A DNA stretch of 14,942 nt from DASUBN01 sp036263155. Lineage in GTDB: Bacteria > Pseudomonadota > Gammaproteobacteria > Natronospirales > REEB76. The stretch covers positions 1 through 14,942 of the forward strand of contig DATAHN010000071.1 of the NCBI GenBank assembly GCA_036263155.1. The letters are read 5' to 3'. A program made the position numbers and the translations under genes. Under the pieces are notes generated by a model, which had not been told where the DNA came from, made no database searches, and saw nothing but the letters and a program-made list of their open reading frames with translations. Shown here piece by piece: positions 7,264 to 14,942 of this stretch; positions within the stretch are counted from its first letter, which is position 1; each line of letters starts with the position of its first letter.

Positions 7264-8568
7264 TCAGGCCTTGGCGCGGGCGGCCAGGGTGATGTTGCGC
7301 AGCGCCGGGCGCGTCATGCACAGGAGCGCGATGACGCTGAGGGAGATGCCGGCGCCGGTGAACAGCTGCGTGAGCGAGATGACCTTGAGCAGCAGGCCCG
7401 CGACCGCCGCCGAGAGCGGCCCCACGCCGAGGAAGGTGAAGAACAGGATGCTCATGGTGCGGCCCATCATGGCCTGCGGCACGCGCTGCTGGATCCAGCT
7501 CATGAGCGCCACCTGGCCGATGCCGGCGAAGCTGCCCACCACGGCGAGCAGGAGCGAGCCCATGAGCGTGGAGTGCACCTCGCCCATGAGCGCGAACAGG
7601 ATGCCGGCGATGGTGTCGAGGCTCAAGATCATGAGCCCCAGGTGGCCGCGCGCGGCGCGCGTGACCAGCACCGAGAAGCCGTTGCCGGCGAGCATGCCCA
7701 ATCCATAGGACGTCATGAGGATGCCGAAGGCGGCGGCGCTGCTCAGGCGGTCGTCCGCCAGCACCGGCAGGCCCACCTGCACGGGACCGCCCACGAACAG
7801 GGAGACGATGCCCACGTAGGAGATGAACGCGCGCAGCTGCACGTCGGCCCACACGCCGGTGAAGCCCTTCCACACGTCCCCCAGGATATGGCCTTCGGCC
7901 TTTGGCGGGTGGTAGTCGCTGTGGACGCGGATCATCCAGAGCGAGACCAGCGAGAACAGGAAGCTGACGGTGTCGATGCTGAACGCGAGGCCCATGCCGC
8001 CGGCGTCCGCCAGGCGCTGGTCGGCGCTGGTGGTGATGTCCGCCGCCACCAGCAGTCCCGCAAGGATTGGACCGACGATCATGGCTACCTGGCGCATGCC
8101 CATGATGAGGCCGTTGGCCGCCTGCAGGTGCCCCTTCTCCACGAGCTGCGGCAGGATGGCACTGCCGGCCGGGTACACGAACGCGGTGGACAGGCCGATG
8201 CCCAGGGAGATGGCGTACACCTCCCACATCTGGATCTTGCCGGTCACCACCAGCACGGCGAGCACCGCCACAAACGCGCAGTTGACGGCGCGGGACATGA
8301 GCAGGATGCGCCGCGGGGAGCTGCGGTCCACCACCGCGCCGCCCACGAACATGAACAGGGCGCGCGGCAGCGCCTGCAGGAGCGCGGCGAGGCCCACCGC
8401 CGCCGGGTCATGGGTGAGCTTGAGCACGAGCCAGGGCAGCGCCACCAGGGTGAAGGTGTCGCCGATGGCTGAGATGCTGCTGCCGAAGAACAGCAGCACG
8501 AAGTCGCGGTTCGAGAACACCGAGGGGCGCTTGGCGGCTGCGGGCTGGTTCATGGCGGGGTCCGGCAT
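7264..8568 (-). CDS. Major facilitator superfamily exporter (MFS_3/EntS-like)
   Basis: This 434-residue protein has about 12 predicted membrane helices. The loop after helix 2 carries MFS motif A, GGAVVDRSSPRRIL (residues 76-89), and the N-terminal half (NRDFVLLFFGSSISAIGD, then ALPWLVLKLT) resembles the MFS_3 group of enterobactin and macrolide exporters. It probably extrudes a small molecule by proton exchange; the substrate is unknown. The start is uncertain. ATG 8568 is the longest form, but TATAAG (8575-8570 on minus) looks like a -10 element, and it would place the transcript start inside that codon and favour ATG 8553 (five residues shorter). It follows the CHAT gene by 68 bases on the same strand and could be a distal member of that operon or have its own promoter. 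Confidence 0.9.
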   Translation of the reverse strand: MPDPAMNQPAAAKRPSVFSNRDFVLLFFGSSISAIGDTFTLVALPWLVLKLTHDPAAVGLAALLQALPRALFMFVGGAVVDRSSPRRILLMSRAVNCAFVAVLAVLVVTGKIQMWEVYAISLGIGLSTAFVYPAGSAILPQLVEKGHLQAANGLIMGMRQVAMIVGPILAGLLVAADITTSADQRLADAGGMGLAFSIDTVSFLFSLVSLWMIRVHSDYHPPKAEGHILGDVWKGFTGVWADVQLRAFISYVGIVSLFVGGPVQVGLPVLADDRLSSAAAFGILMTSYGLGMLAGNGFSVLVTRAARGHLGLMILSLDTIAGILFALMGEVHSTLMGSLLLAVVGSFAGIGQVALMSWIQQRVPQAMMGRTMSILFFTFLGVGPLSAAVAGLLLKVISLTQLFTGAGISLSVIALLCMTRPALRNITLAARAKA

Positions 8569-8569
8569 A

Positions 8570-8595
8570 CTTATATAAGGATGGGCATCATGCCC
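8570..8595 (-). promoter_or_regulatory. Possible promoter and palindrome upstream of the exporter
   Basis: TATAAG (8575-8570 on minus) matches five of six bases of a -10 hexamer. Just upstream lies the palindrome GGGCAT-C-ATGCCC (8583-8595), where a -35/spacer region would be. No good -35 is seen, so an activator- or repressor-controlled promoter is possible. The palindrome could instead be a small hairpin at the end of the CHAT transcript. Confidence 0.4.
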
Positions 8596-8636
8596 TAGCC
8601 CCGGGGCCTGCGCCTAGTGGCATTTGTCATGGGGCG

Positions 8637-11600
8637 CTAGCGGCCCACCATGACGAAGGCGCCCCAGTAGTACGGCAGGTCGTGGCCATAGCGCTGCTTC
8701 ACCACGTCCCGTTCGGTGAGCTCGGCCTGGCGCAGGGCTTCGTGCTTCTCCATGCCGCCGAGCCAATTCCTGTAGAAGAGCTGCATGAGCTCGCGGGTCT
8801 CCTGGTCCGGGACGGACCACATGCTCATGAGCACCGCCTGGGCGCCCGCTTCCTGCAGCGCGCGGTTGAGCCCGAACACGCCTTCACCGCTCTGGCTGGT
8901 GCCGAGACCGGTGTCGCAGGCGGAGAGCACCACGAGTTCGGTGCCGCCGAGGTCTAACTGCTCCGCCTCGTAGGCAGTGAGGATGCCGTTGTCCGCGCCC
9001 TCGGGAGGCAGGTTGCCGGCGAGCGCGTTGTCCGCGCCGGCGAGGTAGAGACCGGAACGTAGCATGGGGTCCTCCGCCGACCCTGCACCCGCGCGCTGGT
9101 CCGGCAGGAAGAAGCCGTGGGTGGCGATGTGCAGCAGCCGCGGGTGGTGCACGGCCCGGACCGCTTCTTCGAGGGCGCTGTCGCCTGCATATAAGGTGGC
9201 CTGCCACTGCTTCGCGCCGAGGAGATCCCGCACGCTCTCCACCTCCTCCGCCGCGCCCGGCAGGGGGCAGAGGATGCCGGCGCCCGGCTGCGGGCACTTG
9301 CCCCCGGCGAAGGCATCCCGCGAGAGCTGGCTCGCGCCCGGGGCGGCCTGCACGGCGAGGAGCGGGCCCGATGCGCCGGGCGCCTGCTGCAGCCGCGATA
9401 CCGCGGCGAGATAGCCGCCCGGGCTGAGCGCGAAGTCCGGCCCGCCCACCAGCACGGCGGACGCGCCTTCGCGGCGGTCCGGCGCGCGCGCCAGATCGCG
9501 CGTGCTCGGCAGCACGTGCAGGTCGTAGCGCTCCATGAGCAGCCGGCCGCCGCCATCCGGCACGATGCCGAGGGAGGCCTGGTTGTAGATGCCGTCCGGC
9601 GAGAGGTAGATGCGCTGCACGCCGGCCAGCGCGGGCTCGAGCGGCTGCCAGAACGCCTGGTAGAACGTCACGGTCGCGGGTGGCGGCGCGCCGAAGCGGC
9701 CGAGGTGCGCGCTGTACTCGGCCACGGCGGCGTCGAGGCGCGCGTCCGCCTTGCCGATCTCGATGAACTGCGGCCCGCGCATGCCGGGGCGCAGCACCAG
9801 CGCCACGTAACGGTACTGCAGCGGGCCGGGCGCGTTCCTGCCGTCGTCGAAGCGGAAGCGCACCAGTTCCACGGCGGCCTCGCCGGGCTTGAGCGTATCG
9901 CGCACCTGCTGCCAGCTGACCTGCTGCAGGCCCTCTTCCTGGCGCAGCGACGCGGAGCGCTGCACCAGCTGCTTCTCCAGGTCGTCCGCGCGCTGCTGCT
10001 GCTGGCGCACCTCGGCCTGCCAGGCGGCGTGGTCTTCACCCGGGCTGCCGAGCAGCCCGGCGAGCCGGGTCTTCTGCTCGCTCAGCCGGTCCAGCAGCGC
10101 CAGCGCCTCGGGGTCGCCGGAGGCGGCGATCCTGGCGCGCAGCGCGGCGATGCTGCCGCCCACCAGGCCCTTGTGCCAGAGCAGCACGTCGTACATCTCG
10201 CCCGCGAGTTGCGGGGCCGCGTCGTGGTACTTGAGGCAGAGGCTGAAATAGGTCTCCACGTTGCCCTTCAGCAGCGAGGTGAACGAGAGCCGGTCCTTCT
10301 CCCCCAGGTACTGGAACAGGCCGGCGTAGATGCGGCGCATGCGGCTGAAGTAGCCGCCGTAGAGCGCATCCGCCTTCGCCCAGCGGCCCTGGGCGTACTG
10401 GTCGATGGCGTAGTCGACCACGTACTTCTGCGCCTCCAGGCTGTCCTTGCCGTAGGTCGCCGAGATCATGGCCACGGCCCGCTCGAAGAGCGGATCGGCC
10501 TCGCGGTACTTGCCCTCGTCGCTGTAGAGGTTGGCGAGGTTGTGGCTGAGCCAGGCGATGTCCGGGTGCCCGGCCCGCATCACGCGCATGTCGGTCGCCA
10601 GCGCCTCGCGCAGCAGCGGCTCCGCCAGGTCGTAGCGCCGCTCGCCCTTGTAGACGAGCGACAGGTTGCCCATGGCGTAGACGGCCTGGCGGCTCTCCCG
10701 GCCGTGCGCCTTGATGCTCCTCTCGAGCGCCTCTTTCATCAGCGGCTCGGCCTCGGCGTACTTGCCCTCCGCCTCGTAGAGTTCGCCGAGGTTGTTGATG
10801 GCGGTGGCGATGTCCTCGTGGTCCGCCGGGAGGATCTTCTGGAAGATCTCCAGCTCGCGGCGCATCAGAGGCTCCGCCTCCGCGTAGCGGCCGATGAACT
10901 CCAGGTGCTGGGCGTAGTTGTTGAGGTCGTAGGCCAGGCTCATGAGGGCGGCATCGCCTGCCTTCTCGTGGGCCGCGATCGCCTGCTTGTACAGCGGCTC
11001 GGCCTTGGGGTAGGCGCCGACGGTGTCGTACATCTGCGCCAGGTTGTCCCGGACCTCGGCGAGCGCCACGTCGTCATCGCCCAGCAACCTGGAATACAGG
11101 GCGATGGAGCGCAGGTAGTAGCTTTCCGCCTGTGGGTAGTGCCCGTCGTCCTCGTACGCGCGTGCCAGGTCGTTGAGGCAGTTCGCGGCCTCCTGGGTCT
11201 CGGGGCCCAGGCTCGCCTCGAAGATGCCGAGCGCGCGCTGCAGTCCCTTCTCCGCATCCTGGTATTGGCCGAGATCGATGTACGCGTCGGCCTGGTAGTT
11301 CAGCGCCAGCGCGAGCTCCGGGAGCTGCGAGTCCGGCGTATCGACGATCGCCAGCGCGCGGGCCAAGTCCTTGCCGGCACCGTCGTCGTCGCCGTTATAG
11401 AGCGACAGGAAAGCGCGCAGGGTGAGGGTGCGGGCGAGCTCCAGCGGCGCGGCACCCGGCTGCTCCCGGACCGCCATGACCTGCTGCAACAGCGCCGCCG
11501 CGGCGTCGTAGTCCGCGGTCATGATCCTCGCGTGGGCGAGGCCGAGCTGGGTGGTGGCGGCCGCCGCGCTGCCGGGCGCCTGCTGCGCGAGCGCGGCCTC

Positions 11601-11993
11601 ATAGTTTTCGATGGCGGCGGCATAGTGGCCCTGGCGGTCTTCGTTGCGTGCCACGAGGCCGAGGGCCGCGGCCGTGGCGGCCGCGCCCGCCGGGTCCTGC
11701 CGGCGCATCTCCAGCGCGGCGGCGAGGTGACGTGTGGCGTCGGGATACCGGCTGAGGGCGCTCTCGAGGCCGCCCAGGTCTTCGAGCGCGGTGGCCACCT
11801 CGGGCGCGCGCGCCGCCTGCTGCGCTGCGGCGAGCTCACGCTGCGCCACCGGCAAGGCGCCAAGGTAGTCGCCCTTGGCGAGGAGTGCCTGGTACTCACC
11901 GTGCAGCGCCGCCGGATCGCCGGTTTCGCGAGTGGCCGGAGAGGAAGCGCAGGCGCAGAGCGCGAGGACGGCGGCGGCGAACAGGACGCGCAT
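8637..11993 (-). CDS. TPR-CHAT caspase-like protease, predicted lipoprotein
   Basis: This is a 1118-residue protein. Residues 1-15 are a lipoprotein signal (MRVLFAAAVLALCAC, lipobox LCAC, lipidated Cys15), so it should be anchored in the envelope facing the periplasm. Residues about 25-540 are a long run of about 11-12 tetratricopeptide repeats, with phrases such as NNLGELYEAEGKYAEAEPLM repeating every ~42 residues. A helical linker follows to about 700. The C-terminal ~400 residues form a CHAT domain, a caspase-like peptidase fold. The dyad is intact: His959 in HIATHGFF and Cys1026 in LSACDTGLG. TPR-CHAT proteins bind partners through the repeats and cleave target proteins on a signal. It is the third gene of an operon after the CHASE2 cyclase and the secreted protein, 28 bases after the latter's stop. 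A protease role in the periplasm is inference. Confidence 0.93.
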   Translation of the reverse strand: MRVLFAAAVLALCACASSPATRETGDPAALHGEYQALLAKGDYLGALPVAQRELAAAQQAARAPEVATALEDLGGLESALSRYPDATRHLAAALEMRRQDPAGAAATAAALGLVARNEDRQGHYAAAIENYEAALAQQAPGSAAAATTQLGLAHARIMTADYDAAAALLQQVMAVREQPGAAPLELARTLTLRAFLSLYNGDDDGAGKDLARALAIVDTPDSQLPELALALNYQADAYIDLGQYQDAEKGLQRALGIFEASLGPETQEAANCLNDLARAYEDDGHYPQAESYYLRSIALYSRLLGDDDVALAEVRDNLAQMYDTVGAYPKAEPLYKQAIAAHEKAGDAALMSLAYDLNNYAQHLEFIGRYAEAEPLMRRELEIFQKILPADHEDIATAINNLGELYEAEGKYAEAEPLMKEALERSIKAHGRESRQAVYAMGNLSLVYKGERRYDLAEPLLREALATDMRVMRAGHPDIAWLSHNLANLYSDEGKYREADPLFERAVAMISATYGKDSLEAQKYVVDYAIDQYAQGRWAKADALYGGYFSRMRRIYAGLFQYLGEKDRLSFTSLLKGNVETYFSLCLKYHDAAPQLAGEMYDVLLWHKGLVGGSIAALRARIAASGDPEALALLDRLSEQKTRLAGLLGSPGEDHAAWQAEVRQQQQRADDLEKQLVQRSASLRQEEGLQQVSWQQVRDTLKPGEAAVELVRFRFDDGRNAPGPLQYRYVALVLRPGMRGPQFIEIGKADARLDAAVAEYSAHLGRFGAPPPATVTFYQAFWQPLEPALAGVQRIYLSPDGIYNQASLGIVPDGGGRLLMERYDLHVLPSTRDLARAPDRREGASAVLVGGPDFALSPGGYLAAVSRLQQAPGASGPLLAVQAAPGASQLSRDAFAGGKCPQPGAGILCPLPGAAEEVESVRDLLGAKQWQATLYAGDSALEEAVRAVHHPRLLHIATHGFFLPDQRAGAGSAEDPMLRSGLYLAGADNALAGNLPPEGADNGILTAYEAEQLDLGGTELVVLSACDTGLGTSQSGEGVFGLNRALQEAGAQAVLMSMWSVPDQETRELMQLFYRNWLGGMEKHEALRQAELTERDVVKQRYGHDLPYYWGAFVMVGR

Positions 11994-12021
11994 GGGAAGC
12001 TCCGGCCGGCGTGAGTGGACT

Positions 12022-12789
12022 TTAGGGCGTAGTGCCGGCGCGCAGCTGCTCCGCGTGCTCGAAGTCCTGGTCCGCGTCCTTACGCGTCACCGGCAGCTGC
12101 GCGAACAGGGTGCCGCGTGCATCGTACAGTTCCGCCTTGGCGGGGTACTTATGCATGAGCGCGAGGTAGGCGCCCACCGCGTCGTACCACAGGCGCGCGT
12201 CGGTGTAGGCGCGGGCGCGGGCGAGCTCGGCGTCGTAGCCCTCGCCGCTGCCTGCCGCCGCGAGCTTCTGCTCGATGGCGGCGCGCTGCTCGCCGGACAC
12301 CACCACGAAGCCCACCGGTTCCGACTGCTGGCTGCCGGACATGCTGGGCGGTGTCTCAACCGTCCAGAAGTAGGTCTTGCCCGGCACCAGCGCCGTCGCG
12401 TCGGCGGGATAGCGGAAACGGTAGCCCTTGACGTCGCCGCGGTAGACGGCGTTCTGGGCATCGTCCCACAGGGTGAACACGTACTGGCCGGCGCCGGTCG
12501 CGCCGTTCCAGCAGAACTCGGGGGTGAGGCCGTAGACCTTGCCGAGGCGCGGCGCCAGCGCCACCGGCGCGGTGCCGAGGTCGCGGGAGGCTCCCGCCGC
12601 CATGCTCTGCTTCTTGAGCGCGTCCTTGTCGAGCAGGTCGAAGCCGGCGAGCACCGTCACCACCCGCGGCTTCTTCACGGGCGCGGGCTTGGCTGCGGCC
12701 GGCGGCGCGGCGCTGGACGCGGGTGGCGTACCGGCCAGTGCCACGGGCAGGTAAAGGCTCAGGGACAGCAACGCGATGCGCAGGGCCAT
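12022..12789 (-). CDS. Secreted beta-sandwich-like protein, DUF928-like (tentative)
   Basis: This 255-residue protein has a Sec signal peptide (residues 1-19, cleavage after ALA) and then a Pro/Ala-rich linker to about 42. Residues about 84-165 look like a small beta-sandwich (VYGLTPEFCWNG, YVFTLWDDAQNAVYRGDV, LVPGKTYFWTVETP). This resembles DUF928 proteins that in cyanobacteria sit beside CHASE2 and CHAT genes; the match is from memory and tentative. The last ~85 residues are helical and TPR-like (AELARARAYTDARLWYDAVGAYLALM). The start at 12789 puts GGAGG eight bases upstream; the ATG at 12795 is too close to it. It lies between the cyclase (17-base gap) and TPR-CHAT (28-base gap) genes, so the three are surely one transcript. 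It is a plausible periplasmic adaptor between sensor and protease. Confidence 0.87.
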   Translation of the reverse strand: MALRIALLSLSLYLPVALAGTPPASSAAPPAAAKPAPVKKPRVVTVLAGFDLLDKDALKKQSMAAGASRDLGTAPVALAPRLGKVYGLTPEFCWNGATGAGQYVFTLWDDAQNAVYRGDVKGYRFRYPADATALVPGKTYFWTVETPPSMSGSQQSEPVGFVVVSGEQRAAIEQKLAAAGSGEGYDAELARARAYTDARLWYDAVGAYLALMHKYPAKAELYDARGTLFAQLPVTRKDADQDFEHAEQLRAGTTP

Positions 12790-12806
12790 GGTCATCCCCT
12801 CCACGA

Positions 12807-14687
12807 TTAGGTGTCTCTCTTGATCTCCCCCTCGACAGTATAGACCCGGACGCTGCCCTCGAAACCGCGCACCTCCGTCTCCCCCAGGTCGCGGGTCCTG
12901 AAGCGCCCGCGCACCAGGAGCTCGGTGTCGGCGGTCATAATCACCGGCACGTGGAACTCCTTGGTGAGGCTCTCCAGGCGCGAGGCCAGGTTCACCGCCG
13001 CGCCGATCACCGAGTACTCGACGCGGGTGTAGGAACCCACGTTGCCGGCGGTGACCCGTCCGCTGTGGATGCCGATGCCGATGCTGACCTCGGGGTAGCG
13101 CGGGTCGCCGCGGTGGCGGCGGTTCCACTCCTCCACCCGCTGGAGCATGTCGAGCGCGGTCTGCAGCGCGTGCACCGCGTCCTCCGCCGGCCCGCCGCTC
13201 AGCGGCACGCCGAACAGGACCATGATGCCGTCGCCGATGAACTTGTTGAGGAAACCGTGGTGCGCCTCGATCACCGCGCTCATCTCGGTAAGGTAGCCGT
13301 TCAGCCACAGCAGCACCTCGCCGGGCGGCTTGCCGGCGGTGATGGCGGTGAAGTTGCGGATGTCGGTGAACATCACGGTGGCGAAGCGCTCCTCGCCGGC
13401 GAGGGTGATCTCGGCGCGGCGCGACCAGATCTCGGCCGCCACCTGCGGAGACACGTAGCGCGAGAACAGGCCCATGAGCTCGTGGCGCTCGCGCTCGGCT
13501 CGGCCCTTGAGCCAACGCTCCTCCACGAAACGGTAGCCGAAGCCCGTGGGCAGGCTGAGCAGGAGGCCAAGCTCGCAGAGCATGAACGGCTGCCAGAGCT
13601 GGCGGTGCCCGAACAGCCAGCCGGCGATGAAGGCCGCCGCCATCATCAGCAGCAGCACTGCCGGCAGGCTCCAGCGCGGCGCGGCGAACAGGATCAGGAA
13701 CAGGGCCAGCGCCATGTAGGCGCCGGCCAGCATGTAGCCCGGCGTCGCGCCGAGCGGGCGGATCGCGTCGCCCTCGAGCAGCGTCTGCAGCGCGGCCGCG
13801 TGCACCAGCGTGCCCGGCATCTGCAGCCGGCTGCCGTCGGGCCGGCGGAAGCGGAACTGGGGCGTGAAGTGCAGGTCGTTGCCGGCGGCGCTGCTCTGGC
13901 CGATGAGCACCACGCGTCCGGTGAAGGTGCCAGCCGGCACGCGCCCGGCCAGCACGTCGCCGGCGGGAATCACCCGCGGCAACCCGGTGGGCCAGCCGAT
14001 GAGCGCGGTGCGCAGGCTGCTGCCGTCCAGCGCGATGCGCCGCTCGCCCAGGCACACGTCCGCGCCGCAGGGCGTGAGCGGCAGGCGCAGGCGGTTGCTG
14101 GCGAGCACCACCGGGAACGGCAGTGCCGGATAGCCGCGCGGCGGCAGCAGGAACAGGCGCCGCACGAAGCCGTCGTCGTCCACCGGCATGTTGATGAAGC
14201 CGGCGGCGAGCGCCGCGCCCTCCTTGCAGCTGGAAGGGTTGGCCGCGTCCAGCACGCAGTACTCGGGCAGGGGCTCACTGGCGGGGATGTCGTCGCTGCC
14301 GAGCTGGGCCGCCACCACCACGTCGCCGGCTTCGGCCATGGCCGCGGCGAGGCGCTTGTCCTCTTCCGCGCCGCGGCGCTCCGAGAGCAGGAGGTCGAAG
14401 CCGATGAGGTCGGGGCGGTCCGCCGCCACCTTCTGCAGCACCTCCGCCACGGTGCTGCGCGGCACCGGATAGCGGCGCAGCTTCTGCAGCAGCGCGTTGT
14501 CGAAGTCCACCACCAGGATGCCGGAGTCGGGTGGGGTGCGCACGGCGGCGTGGACCAGGAGGTCGTAGCCCCAAGCCTCGAAGTCCTGCACCACCGGCGT
14601 GCGGGACAGCAGCGCGAGCAGCAGCACCAGGAGCGGCGCTGCCGTCGCCACGAACGCGTACTTGAGGAAGCCCTGCAAGGGTCCCAT
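12807..14687 (-). CDS. CHASE2 sensor-adenylate cyclase (class III)
   Basis: This 626-residue membrane protein has an N-terminal helix (about 10-28), a large periplasmic CHASE2 domain (about 30-320, with ILVVDFDNALLQ, IGFDLLLSERR and GRVVLIGQSS), three close membrane helices (about 333-405) and a cytoplasmic class III cyclase domain (about 430-620). The cyclase residues are present: metal Asp442 (MFTDIRNFT) and Asp486 (FIGDG), purine-selecting Lys482 (NKFIGD), Asn566 and Arg570 (VNLASR). The second selector position is Ser559 (YSVIG), where bacterial adenylate cyclases usually have Thr or Asp. It should make cAMP in response to an unknown periplasmic signal. It is first in the operon and divergent from a pirin gene. 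Only a weak purine-rich ribosome binding site (GAGAGAC) precedes the ATG. Confidence 0.94.
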   Translation of the reverse strand: MGPLQGFLKYAFVATAAPLLVLLLALLSRTPVVQDFEAWGYDLLVHAAVRTPPDSGILVVDFDNALLQKLRRYPVPRSTVAEVLQKVAADRPDLIGFDLLLSERRGAEEDKRLAAAMAEAGDVVVAAQLGSDDIPASEPLPEYCVLDAANPSSCKEGAALAAGFINMPVDDDGFVRRLFLLPPRGYPALPFPVVLASNRLRLPLTPCGADVCLGERRIALDGSSLRTALIGWPTGLPRVIPAGDVLAGRVPAGTFTGRVVLIGQSSAAGNDLHFTPQFRFRRPDGSRLQMPGTLVHAAALQTLLEGDAIRPLGATPGYMLAGAYMALALFLILFAAPRWSLPAVLLLMMAAAFIAGWLFGHRQLWQPFMLCELGLLLSLPTGFGYRFVEERWLKGRAERERHELMGLFSRYVSPQVAAEIWSRRAEITLAGEERFATVMFTDIRNFTAITAGKPPGEVLLWLNGYLTEMSAVIEAHHGFLNKFIGDGIMVLFGVPLSGGPAEDAVHALQTALDMLQRVEEWNRRHRGDPRYPEVSIGIGIHSGRVTAGNVGSYTRVEYSVIGAAVNLASRLESLTKEFHVPVIMTADTELLVRGRFRTRDLGETEVRGFEGSVRVYTVEGEIKRDT

Positions 14688-14767
14688 GCCCGTCTCTCTA
14701 CCTATGAGTCCGCCCCATTATGCCCCGCCGCTTCCTTATATATGGAGGCTGGGTCTAGACTGCGCGC
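14688..14767. promoter_or_regulatory. Divergent promoter region between cyclase and pirin genes
   Basis: Only 80 bases separate the two divergent starts. An AT-rich CTTATATATGG near 14735-14746 stands out in GC-rich surroundings and can act as a -10 on either strand; CATAAT (about 14716-14721 on minus) is a second candidate for the cyclase. No convincing -35 is seen for any of them. Confidence 0.4.
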
Positions 14768-14942
14768 ATGAGCGAAACCCGCGCCCCCCTGCTCGAGACC
14801 CTGCCGGTCCACGTGGCCACGGTGGGCTCGAACATGCAGGTGCGCCGCGCCCTGCCCCACCGGCTGCGGCGCATGGTGGGGGCCTGGTGCTTCCTGGACC
14901 ACTACGGGCCCGTACCGCTCGCGGCCGGGGACGCCGGCATGC
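14768..14942 (+). CDS. Pirin family protein (N-terminal part, cut by window end)
   Basis: The first 58 codons are visible: MSETRAPLLETLPVHVATVG, then VRRALPHRLRRMVGAWCFLDHYGP. The RRMVG and FLDHYGP segments mark the start of a pirin cupin domain; the His of LDHYGP is the first of the usual metal ligands. Pirins are Fe-binding bicupins, some with quercetinase activity and some acting as regulators; which applies here is not visible. No Shine-Dalgarno sequence precedes the ATG, so the message may have a very short leader. It is divergent from the CHASE2 cyclase and shares its promoter region. Confidence 0.88.
   Translation, partial: MSETRAPLLETLPVHVATVGSNMQVRRALPHRLRRMVGAWCFLDHYGPVPLAAGDAGM

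Noticed and set aside
7071..7292. Small plus-strand gene in the spacer before the exporter
   Set aside because: No ribosome binding site, arginine/proline-rich shadow composition, and it overlaps the exporter's terminator and 3' end.
9516..12014. 832-codon open frame on plus opposite the TPR-CHAT gene
   Set aside because: It is typical of high-GC antisense frames: biased composition, no domain, and a convincing gene opposite.
12790..14055. Long minus-strand frame joining the secreted protein to a 400-residue upstream extension
   Set aside because: The extension is an Arg/His/Pro/Ala-rich shadow of the CHASE2 cyclase in another frame; the real start has a signal peptide and ribosome binding site at 12789.

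Overview
The window is GC-rich and gene-dense. All genes but three lie on the minus strand. GC-rich codon use, a DUF3391/HD-GYP protein, a CHASE2 adenylate cyclase, a pirin and a SulP transporter suggest a free-living, high-GC proteobacterium, probably a gammaproteobacterium. That placement is an inference from gene content and style; there is no rRNA or other phylogenetic marker here. I see no tRNA, rRNA, CRISPR array, insertion sequence or phage gene.

Layout. 1-870: a small secreted cysteine-rich protein on plus, with a strong terminator, converges with a small DUF2568-type membrane protein on minus. 870-2830: a SulP/SLC26 anion transporter on minus is transcribed away from a 62-residue ribbon-helix-helix (RHH) regulator on plus. 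The sequence between them holds a near-consensus sigma70-type promoter whose 17-base spacer is filled by an inverted repeat, a likely operator. 2830-4760: a membrane-anchored beta-propeller-like protein of unknown function lies between two nearly identical hairpins. The upstream hairpin can also pair with the gene's Shine-Dalgarno sequence. 4760-4965: a compact array of hairpins follows a 34-codon lysine-rich gene with an excellent ribosome binding site. 5000-6970: an HD-GYP protein with a damaged HD motif is followed by a papain-like cysteine peptidase without signal peptide or propeptide. 6967-7263 is noncoding. 7264-8568: a major facilitator superfamily exporter.

8637-14687 is the most notable block. 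It is a tightly spaced minus-strand operon of three envelope proteins: a CHASE2-transmembrane-adenylate cyclase, a secreted beta-sandwich-like protein, and a very large TPR-CHAT (caspase-like) protein that carries a lipoprotein signal and an intact His/Cys dyad. A sensor with a periplasmic domain, a periplasmic partner and an envelope-anchored protease could form one signalling chain that ends in cAMP. The exporter follows the CHAT gene on the same strand. The start of a pirin gene on plus, divergent from the cyclase, runs off the right edge.
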